Of a stretch of 64,000 nt of DNA, positions 58,257 through 64,000 are shown piece after piece. Each line of letters starts with the position of its first letter. The first letter of the stretch is position 1. This stretch comes from Leptospira fainei serovar Hurstbridge str. BUT 6 (GTDB lineage Bacteria > Spirochaetota > Leptospiria > Leptospirales > Leptospiraceae), in NCBI RefSeq assembly GCF_000306235.2, contig NZ_AKWZ02000001.1, forward strand, positions 283,497 to 347,496. Reading direction: 5' to 3'. Both the position numbers and the translations under genes were made by a program. The notes beneath the pieces are model-generated. The model searched no databases, had not been told where the DNA came from, and saw only the letters and a program-made list of their open reading frames with translations.

Positions 58257-60251
58257 ATGCGACGCAACAGTTTAAAACTAATTTTGTTATTTTCCAGTAG
58301 CGCTACGGTTATCCTTTTAACTGCGGCGTTATCCTCATTCGCTTATTTTACTGCAAAGAGCTATATTGAAGAAACATACATTGACGAAATGAAAAAAGTC
58401 TCCCGCGTAAGTTCTCGGGAAATAAAGGATTTCTTCGATACACAATTCAATTTAGCAAAATTCATCGCCAACCAATCTACGGTCATAAAAGCCGCTGCCG
58501 GCCAAGATCGTGCCGTTTTGAATCCGATGTTAGCCGACCTTAATAGTAAATTTGCCGTCTATGAGAATGCGTTTTTTTCCACCCCCGAGGAAAATCCACT
58601 GACATTCGCCGATGCGACCGGAAAGGGGTCTAACTTTCGCTGGGGAAAAAAGGGATTTGATGAAAACATCCAAGCGTCCTTGCAAGGAAAACCTTTTTTA
58701 AGTAAAGTAGGACAATCCCCGATTACGAAGGAACCTGTAACGCTTCTTACTGTCCCGATTATGGATGGAAAAAAAGTCGTAGGAATTTTGGGATTCGCAC
58801 TCTCTCTGAACTCGGTAACGGAAGCGGTCGTTAAAGACGTAAAAATCGGAGCCGACGGTTATATCGCAATTGTAGATTCGGCAGGAGTTGTCGTAGGACA
58901 TCCTGACAAGTCTTTGATTATGAAATTGGATTTATCAAAGACCGAATGGGGACGCCGCATGTTGTCCCTGAAAACGGACCAACATACCGAATATTTCTTT
59001 AAGAAAGAAAAAATTGCGACCGTTTATAGGATTGAAGAATATGGGATGTTAGTTGCTGCGGTGGTATCGAAGGACGAACTTGCCGACGTCGTCCACTCGA
59101 TGTTATATAAGATTATCGCCTTTGCGGCAATATTTCTAGTCGTATCTATTTTGTTTCTCTCCAGATTATTAACGACTCGCCTGAAACCTTTGGAAGAGGC
59201 GCGAAATCTTTTCAAATCCATGTCACAAGGAGACCTTAGTAAAGATTTAGATATCATCCATGACGATGAAATCGGAGATCTAAGCCGGGATACGAACGCA
59301 TTCTTAAACGGTCTAAAAAATTCATTAAAAGAGATACAGAAAGTGTCTTCCGAGCTTGCATCTTCCGCCGAAGCCTTATCCGCGAATTCGGAGAACTTTT
59401 CCAATTCCGCTCAATCTACGGCTGCATCCACGGAGCAAATGTCCGCTACCGTCGAGGAGATGTCGGCGGGAATGGAAACGATTTCAGGAACGACCGAAAA
59501 TCAGTATAGGAATATTTCGGATTTTCACGCCAAAATATCGGAGCTTTCGGAAAGCGTTCGAAAGATAGGCGAAGAAATTCAAAGTACTTTAGGAATCGCT
59601 AAATCGATATCATCTCAGGCAAAAAAAGGGGAAGAATCTCTGAACGGAATGACGGATATGATCGCAAACATTCTCAAATCCTCAGGAGAAATGAAAGCCA
59701 TCGTAGGAATCATTAATGATATTTCCGATCAAACGCAATTACTCGCACTAAATGCGGCGATAGAGGCGGCCCGTGCGGGAGAAGCCGGAAAAGGATTTGC
59801 AGTCGTTGCTGAGGAAATTTCCAAGCTTTCCGAAAAAACAGCCTCATCGATTAAATCCATTTCATCGATGATCGCCAAGAATAATACCGAATTAGATTCC
59901 GGTGCAAAAGGAATTCAATCCTCTACCGAGATTATTCATGCGATAATCCGCAATGTGGATAGCGTATCGGATGCGATGGACAAACTCTATTCGATCACTT
60001 CGTCACAAGAGGAAGTGAATAAGATTGTGAACCAGAAAGCCAATCAGGTGGGAGCCGAATCGGAATCCGTCAAAATAGCCACCGCGGAGCAACGGCGCGC
60101 TGTCCGAGAAATCGCACAAGTCATCATTCAGATCAACGAACATACGTTAAATACCGCGTCAGGTGCGGAACAAATGTCGACTTCTTCGAAAGGACTTTCA
60201 AGCACCGCAGAAACTCTTAGAAGAATCGCGGAAAAATTCAAGTTCAACTGA
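58257..60251 (+). CDS. Methyl-accepting chemotaxis protein, paralogue of the preceding gene
   Basis: A 664-residue chemoreceptor collinear with the gene just upstream. The cytoplasmic half is nearly the same, with the tip [19 protein letters not shown] identical, while the periplasmic dCache sensor (about 35-280) has diverged, keeping [20 protein letters not shown]. This is the pattern of a tandem duplication followed by divergence of ligand specificity. It ends in AEKFKFN, again without a tether pentapeptide. It converges on cheR. Confidence 0.93.
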   Translation: MRRNSLKLILLFSSSATVILLTAALSSFAYFTAKSYIEETYIDEMKKVSRVSSREIKDFFDTQFNLAKFIANQSTVIKAAAGQDRAVLNPMLADLNSKFAVYENAFFSTPEENPLTFADATGKGSNFRWGKKGFDENIQASLQGKPFLSKVGQSPITKEPVTLLTVPIMDGKKVVGILGFALSLNSVTEAVVKDVKIGADGYIAIVDSAGVVVGHPDKSLIMKLDLSKTEWGRRMLSLKTDQHTEYFFKKEKIATVYRIEEYGMLVAAVVSKDELADVVHSMLYKIIAFAAIFLVVSILFLSRLLTTRLKPLEEARNLFKSMSQGDLSKDLDIIHDDEIGDLSRDTNAFLNGLKNSLKEIQKVSSELASSAEALSANSENFSNSAQSTAASTEQMSATVEEMSAGMETISGTTENQYRNISDFHAKISELSESVRKIGEEIQSTLGIAKSISSQAKKGEESLNGMTDMIANILKSSGEMKAIVGIINDISDQTQLLALNAAIEAARAGEAGKGFAVVAEEISKLSEKTASSIKSISSMIAKNNTELDSGAKGIQSSTEIIHAIIRNVDSVSDAMDKLYSITSSQEEVNKIVNQKANQVGAESESVKIATAEQRRAVREIAQVIIQINEHTLNTASGAEQMSTSSKGLSSTAETLRRIAEKFKFN

Positions 60252-60256
60252 TAATA

Positions 60257-60299
60257 AGGCCTGTGAAGGAAATTCAGACTTAAATTTTAGGCTTTTTTT
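60257..60299 (+). terminator. Possible terminator after the second chemoreceptor
   Basis: A broken hairpin (GCCT pairs with AGGC, and AAATT with AATTT) is followed by a run of seven T. It starts 6 bases after the stop and reaches into the 3' end of the convergent cheR gene. The T run makes it plausible; the stem is weak. Confidence 0.35.
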
Positions 60300-61155
60300 G
60301 ATAAATCGTATGACCGAGAAATTTATAAGCTTCTGAAATCCCGAATAGCGTCTCGGAATGTCCAATGACCATTAGCCCTCGATCTTTAAGCACCTGTTCG
60401 AAATTTTCGAAAATCTTTTTCTGAGTTTGTTTATCAAAATAAATGATAACATTCCTGCAGAAGATACAATCCATCTTTTCTATGAAAGGATAAGGCGTTT
60501 CCAGAAGATTAATTTTTTTAAATTCGATCATGGACTTTAGTTCAGGCTTGACTTGATATAAATCTTCATCTCTTCCCGACAAATCCCGGACGCGTAAAAA
60601 ATATTTCTTCTTTAACGACTCGCTGACCGGCTCGAGTCTGTCGGGTTTATAAACACCGTCCTGAGCGGTCTTTACGACGTTCGTATCGATATCGGACGCA
60701 AAAATCTTAATATCCCAACCCGGTTTAAAAGCGAAGTATTCGGCGCAAGTGATAGCGATCGAATACGGTTCTTCTCCGGTAGAGGAAGCGCTTGACCAAA
60801 TGCGAAGGCTTTTCTTACCAGTTTTGGCCGCCTTTTCCTCGACGGAGGGAAAAAAAACGTCTTTCAAAAATTCAAAGTGATGATTCTCGCGAAAAAAATC
60901 CGTTTTGTTTGTAGTTATGCGATTAATAAGTTCCGTTAATTCGCTTTCGAAAAACTTACGATCGGCCTGAAGGGCTCGGATATAGTCGGAGACACTCGCC
61001 ATCTTATGAAATCGCGCTCTCGAATTCAGTCTGGATTGGACCATAATCTTCTTATGATCCGCCAAAAAAATACCGGTTTCCCGATACATTAAATCTTTAA
61101 CGAATCGAAACTCTTCGTCCGAAATCTGGACTAAATGAGAAAATGTGTCTTCCAT
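60280..61155 (-). CDS. cheR: Chemotaxis protein methyltransferase CheR
   Basis: CheR methylates glutamates on chemoreceptors using SAM. The protein has 291 residues: an N-terminal helical domain (about 1-85, [20 protein letters not shown]), then the SAM-binding domain with [35 protein letters not shown] (motif I), [10 protein letters not shown], and [15 protein letters not shown]. It faces two chemoreceptors tail to tail and follows a STAS gene by 3 bases. The two receptors lack the C-terminal tether, so CheR would have to bind their methylation helices directly. Confidence 0.94.
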   Translation of the reverse strand: MEDTFSHLVQISDEEFRFVKDLMYRETGIFLADHKKIMVQSRLNSRARFHKMASVSDYIRALQADRKFFESELTELINRITTNKTDFFRENHHFEFLKDVFFPSVEEKAAKTGKKSLRIWSSASSTGEEPYSIAITCAEYFAFKPGWDIKIFASDIDTNVVKTAQDGVYKPDRLEPVSESLKKKYFLRVRDLSGRDEDLYQVKPELKSMIEFKKINLLETPYPFIEKMDCIFCRNVIIYFDKQTQKKIFENFEQVLKDRGLMVIGHSETLFGISEAYKFLGHTIYQKKPKI

Positions 61156-61158
61156 GAA

Positions 61159-61446
61159 TTATTGAATCCCGAGCGCCTGGTCTAGGGAAACGAGTTTGAT
61201 AATTTCTAGTAATTTCGGGGAAACATTAATCGTTTCCAATTTCATTCCCTGGCTACGAAGCCGGTTTGCAAAGGCGACCAGAGCCCCTAATGCGATAGAA
61301 GTCAAAACCTGCACTTCCTTCAGATCCAACACCACATGAGTTGGACTTCCTTCCAAATGAGAGTTTAGGAATGCGCGTAAATCTTCGTGGTCCGCGTTAA
61401 GAACCTCGTAATTTAAGGTAATTACGATTTTATTTTTTTCGCTCAT
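61159..61446 (-). CDS. STAS-domain protein without the DSSG motif
   Basis: A 95-residue single STAS domain from the ATG at 61446; another ATG at 61473 is possible. The fold pattern is clear (VVLDLKEVQVLTSIALGALVAFANRL), but the phosphorylatable DSSG of SpoIIAA-type antagonists is replaced by TSIALG. Thr or Ser in that position might still be modified. It is cotranscribed with cheR (3-base gap), so it may belong to a chemotaxis-linked partner switch rather than sigma-factor control. Confidence 0.75.
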   Translation of the reverse strand: MSEKNKIVITLNYEVLNADHEDLRAFLNSHLEGSPTHVVLDLKEVQVLTSIALGALVAFANRLRSQGMKLETINVSPKLLEIIKLVSLDQALGIQ

Positions 61447-61597
61447 CTCTAATATCCGACGGGACTTTCCCATTTCGGAATACAGTCGAGAATCGACTCT
61501 GAAAAGAAAAGGAAAAAGCTAATTTTTCTGGCTGGGAATCCATGAATTGGTTTTTTGGCTATTAGAACCCTTCCAGAAGCAGATTCGGAAATCAAGA

Positions 61598-62347
61598 TTG
61601 AAAATCGGTATCGTTAAACACTTGAATGCAAGACCCCTAACTTGGGGCTTCGAGCACCATTCGGAACATAAAGTGGTGCCGGAAAATCCCTCCCTTTTAA
61701 AGGATTATTTGCTTCGAGGTTTAATCGACGTAGGACTTATTTCATCGATCGAATGCTTGAGAAACGCCGACGTTCTTTCGGTATCTATGAAAGTCGGAGT
61801 CTGTGCCACCGAACAAGTTCGTTCCATAAAATTCTTTAAAAATAAAAAAGAACCTTATCCTCCATTTCGAATCCTGACTGATAACGGTTCGCGAACTAGT
61901 ATGGCGCTGGTGAGAGTTTTGGTTCATAATGAATCCGGACATCTCCCTGAAGTTTCTCCAACCGATCCGAGGATAATTAAGGAAGAAATTTCCATCGGTC
62001 GCGGATCGCATATGCTATTCGGCGACAATGCATTGTTCGCGGAGTGGAATCCTGAAATTTATGAAGTTCGAGATTTGGCTGGCTGGTGGTACGAGACGAC
62101 AGGGACCTCCTTCATTTTCGCTCTTTGGGCCTCGAAAAAACCGCTGGAACTGCCGGATTCCTTCTTCATGGATTCGTTGAAATTTGGACAAGATCATATA
62201 GAAGATATAATCGCCAAGGAGACCCGTCTCCCCGAAGAACTTGTGCGCAAATATCTTACGCAAGAACTTCATTACGAAATTACCGAATCCGATAGAGCCG
62301 GTCTGGATCGTTTCGGCAAATATTGTGCTGATTTAGGAATTCTCTAG
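61598..62347 (+). CDS. mqnA: MqnA/MqnD-like menaquinone (futalosine pathway) protein
   Basis: A periplasmic-binding-protein-fold enzyme of about 249 residues from a TTG start that gives the usual opening [18 protein letters not shown]; a TTG at 61547 is also open. Further family features are [19 protein letters not shown], an internal [16 protein letters not shown], and LFGDNALF followed by [16 protein letters not shown]. MqnA is chorismate dehydratase, the first step of the futalosine route to menaquinone. MqnD is the alternative, but the SSIE segment and length fit MqnA better. It converges on hisE. Confidence 0.72.
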   Translation: MKIGIVKHLNARPLTWGFEHHSEHKVVPENPSLLKDYLLRGLIDVGLISSIECLRNADVLSVSMKVGVCATEQVRSIKFFKNKKEPYPPFRILTDNGSRTSMALVRVLVHNESGHLPEVSPTDPRIIKEEISIGRGSHMLFGDNALFAEWNPEIYEVRDLAGWWYETTGTSFIFALWASKKPLELPDSFFMDSLKFGQDHIEDIIAKETRLPEELVRKYLTQELHYEITESDRAGLDRFGKYCADLGIL

Positions 62348-62394
62348 ATCAAATCGCACCTTTAATCGGAATTTAGAGCAAGAACCGGAACGAC

Positions 62395-62673
62395 TTAAGA
62401 ATGGCGTTTTCTAAGCTCCGCAACGATGTCGGAAAGAGAAAGTCCCCTTTCCACTAAAAGAACCTGCAAATGAAATAAAAGATCGGCGGCTTCGTGTGTG
62501 AGTTCCTTCTGATCGGCGTTCTTTGCAGCGATAATCACTTCGCCCGCTTCTTCTCCGACTTTCTTCAGAATCCGATCAACTCCGCTGCGAAAGAGGTCGG
62601 CAGTATAGGATTTTTCCGGGAGTTCCGCCTTTCGTTTCTTAAGGATTTCCTCGAGCTGAAGCAGAAATTCCAT
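62395..62673 (-). CDS. hisE: Phosphoribosyl-ATP pyrophosphatase HisE
   Basis: A standalone HisE (92 residues), second step of histidine biosynthesis, hydrolysing PR-ATP to PR-AMP. It is an all-helical MazG-like fold with [20 protein letters not shown] and [14 protein letters not shown], which hold the acidic metal-binding residues. It has a strong AAGGGGG site. No other his gene is near, and HisI is not fused to it. Confidence 0.92.
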   Translation of the reverse strand: MEFLLQLEEILKKRKAELPEKSYTADLFRSGVDRILKKVGEEAGEVIIAAKNADQKELTHEAADLLFHLQVLLVERGLSLSDIVAELRKRHS

Positions 62674-62797
62674 TTTTCCCCCTTGAGATAACTTCGAATT
62701 TCCGGTCTTACTTCCTTGGGTAAACTAAAAAACCGGCTTTTTCCGAATTCCTCATTCCGATACTTTGGAAAAAAGGTCTGATAATAAGGTTCGACTT

Positions 62798-63634
62798 ATG
62801 AATCTACGGAATCCATTTCTTATCCTACTATTCTCCGTAATATTTTCAGTAGTTTCTACGGATATTGCTGCGGTTGGAGTACAGTGGGAGTCGTCCGTAG
62901 AAAAAGCTTTCGCAAAGGCTAAACAAGAAGGAAAGCCCATCTTTATCGATGTCTATGCGGATTGGTGCGGATATTGCAAAACGCTAAAAAAAGAGATCTA
63001 TCCTAAGAAAGAAGTACAGGCAGAGTTATCACGTTTTGTACTCCTTTCCCTCGACGGGGACAGATTCCCCAATTTGAAAAAAAAATACCAAGTCTCCGGA
63101 TACCCCACCCTTCTATTCCTGGATCGAAACGGTAGCATAACCGAAAAAATTAGCGGCATGCCTGACGCAAAAATGGTCGTGAAGACTCTTAGGAAGGCTT
63201 ATTCAAAACGCGACCAGGAAGGGGACCTTTTGGCCTCGTTAGAAAAGAATCCCGGAGATTCTAAACTACTTTTAAAAGTGGGAGAATATTATTTCGAAGC
63301 GAGAGAATATGCTAAGGCTGCGAATTACTTTTATAAGGCTTTCTCATCCGATGAAAAACGCACCACAGAAAATCAACATAGAGCTTTATTCAATCTAGGC
63401 GTCACTTATTCCGAAATGCAGAACTACGAGAAAACCGTAAAAACGTTTACGTTGTATTTAGAAAAATATCCTCCAGGCACAGGGTATGCGCAAGCTGCCT
63501 TTTATTATAGGGGAATAGCTTTCAAGGAACTCGGTAAAAAGGAAGAAGCGAAGAGCGACCTGACAAAAGCGTTAGAACTAAGTTCCGATCCGACTGAAAA
63601 GAAAGAGCTGGAAGGCATTCTTCGAACATTATAA
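62798..63634 (+). CDS. Exported thioredoxin-like protein with TPR repeats
   Basis: A 278-residue protein from the ATG at 62798; a TTG at 62765 is also open. Signal peptide about 1-25 (FLILLFSVIFSVVSTDIAAV). The thioredoxin-fold domain (about 26-135) has the redox site YADWCGYCKTLKKEIYP and the cis-proline in VSGYPTLLFLD. About three tetratricopeptide repeats follow (about 145-275). The Cys-Gly-Tyr-Cys site suggests disulfide exchange on exported proteins, and the TPR part partner binding. Confidence 0.85.
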   Translation: MNLRNPFLILLFSVIFSVVSTDIAAVGVQWESSVEKAFAKAKQEGKPIFIDVYADWCGYCKTLKKEIYPKKEVQAELSRFVLLSLDGDRFPNLKKKYQVSGYPTLLFLDRNGSITEKISGMPDAKMVVKTLRKAYSKRDQEGDLLASLEKNPGDSKLLLKVGEYYFEAREYAKAANYFYKAFSSDEKRTTENQHRALFNLGVTYSEMQNYEKTVKTFTLYLEKYPPGTGYAQAAFYYRGIAFKELGKKEEAKSDLTKALELSSDPTEKKELEGILRTL

Positions 63635-63657
63635 ATATTGCAAATTCTTGAGGGGCG

Positions 63658-63685
63658 TAGGCCCACCCTTCCTGGGTGGGAGCCT
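63658..63685. repeat. GC-rich hairpin at the transposon edge
   Basis: CCCACCC-ttcct-GGGTGGG (63662-63680) is a perfect 7-bp stem within a GC-rich patch, between the thioredoxin/TPR stop and the transposase remnant. The adjoining AGCCTGTTGAAAAA, read on the other strand as TTTTTCAACAGGCT, resembles the ends of many insertion sequences. It may be the terminus or terminator of the element. Confidence 0.4.
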
Positions 63686-64000
63686 GTTGAAAAAGAGGCC
63701 TGGTTTGTCTGAAAATTCTTCTTCCTCTTTAAAGCGAATGGCAAAAAGAAGAAGGGACTGCCGTAGCAGATCGTTTAAATATACCGAAATCCGCAAATTT
63801 TTCCTATGTTGTGAGCGGAGCATCTTTCGGACCATTCAAGAGAAACTTTTTCCAATCCTTTTGTCATGAATCTATTTCCTGCACGAGATCCTTTCATTGC
63901 ACCAAAGACGCCTTCAATCGAAGAAAACCGTTTGGCATAAATTTTTCTCGATTTCGGGTTTTGTAACTTTTTGCGCATTTCCATCGTGTAGAAATTATTC
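63680..64000 (-). mobile_element. Partial insertion sequence, IS1182-like, cut by the window edge
   Basis: The stretch from the probable terminus near 63680 to the window edge holds the 3' part of a transposase gene on the minus strand. Only one end is visible, so the element's size, second terminal repeat and target duplication cannot be read. The boundary at about 63680 is inferred from the TTTTTCAACAG-type end. Confidence 0.5.
63775..64000 (-). CDS. C-terminal part of a DDE transposase (IS1182 family), partial
   Basis: About 75 residues of the C-terminus are readable and the frame stays open to the window edge, so the gene is cut. The sequence KIYAKRFSSIEGVFGAMKGS, followed by FMTKGLEKVSLEWSERCSAH, fits the end of IS1182-type transposases: the glutamate of the DDE triad would be in SIEGVFG, and a Gly-Leu-x-Lys-Val-x-x-Glu-Trp and Ala-His-Asn-type tail follows. 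Whether the whole gene is intact cannot be seen. It faces the thioredoxin/TPR gene. Confidence 0.7.
   Translation of the reverse strand, partial: NNFYTMEMRKKLQNPKSRKIYAKRFSSIEGVFGAMKGSRAGNRFMTKGLEKVSLEWSERCSAHNIGKICGFRYI

Noticed and set aside
1..64000. tRNA, rRNA, CRISPR arrays and riboswitches
   Set aside because: I looked through the intergenic stretches and saw no tRNA T-loop pattern, no spaced repeats, and no THI-box near thiL; a covariance-model search would settle this.

Overview
The window looks like chromosomal DNA of a spirochaete of the genus Leptospira. This is inferred from gene content and order, not from a database search. Pointers are a one-piece nuo operon without nuoG and nuoI, a MurE with a meso-diaminopimelate motif, many short lipoprotein-type genes, leucine-rich and ankyrin repeat proteins, single-domain STAS proteins, and moderate GC with frequent TTG and GTG starts. 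Nearly everything is densely packed chromosomal backbone. The only clear mobile DNA is the C-terminal end of an IS1182-type transposase running off the right edge.

Layout. 1-5.8 kb: an HTH regulator behind a dyad, a YceI-like protein, ThiL, a DUF418 membrane protein, and a two-gene signalling unit of a FixL-like PAS histidine kinase and a single-domain response regulator. 5.8-17.8 kb, minus strand: nuoA-B-C-D-E-F-H-J-K-L-M-N with an SseB-like gene at the tail. 18.4-27.1 kb: a mixed region with a MaoC hydratase, a MarR regulator, a solitary TaqI-like adenine methyltransferase, an ankyrin protein, an amidase, a zinc-ribbon SAM methyltransferase in AT-rich surroundings, a small GhoS/DUF2622-like protein and a flavin reductase. 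It contains two of the window's three gene-poor stretches. 27.2-33.6 kb: purL, an LRR lipoprotein, ileS and a lipoprotein. 33.7-40.1 kb: a STAS protein, a lineage-type 608-residue protein, a degenerate nitrilase-like protein, a GT-C-like membrane protein, and a DUF485/SSS symporter pair.

40.1-45.1 kb, minus strand: a compact operon of an oxidoreductase, a UbiB-type kinase, lspA, a cyclic-nucleotide-binding protein and an AI-2E transporter. 45.2-48.2 kb, plus strand: murF-purE-purK. 48.4-56.0 kb, minus strand: a translationally coupled dcw cluster, rsmH-ftsL-murE-mraY-ftsW-murG-murC, lacking mraZ, ftsI, murD, ftsQ, ftsA and ftsZ. 56.1-61.5 kb: two tandem paralogous chemoreceptors facing cheR and a STAS gene. 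61.6-63.6 kb: an MqnA-type gene, hisE and a thioredoxin/TPR protein. The transposase remnant follows.

Functionally the window combines respiration (complex I, a menaquinone-pathway gene), cell-wall precursor synthesis and division, purine synthesis (purL, purE, purK), and sensing (a possible haem-PAS kinase, chemoreceptors with CheR). The points most worth following are the FixL-type haem-pocket residues in the kinase at 3.7 kb, the complex I operon without its electron-wire subunits G and I, the catalytically degenerate nitrilase fold at 36 kb, and the GhoS-like orphan at 25.6 kb.
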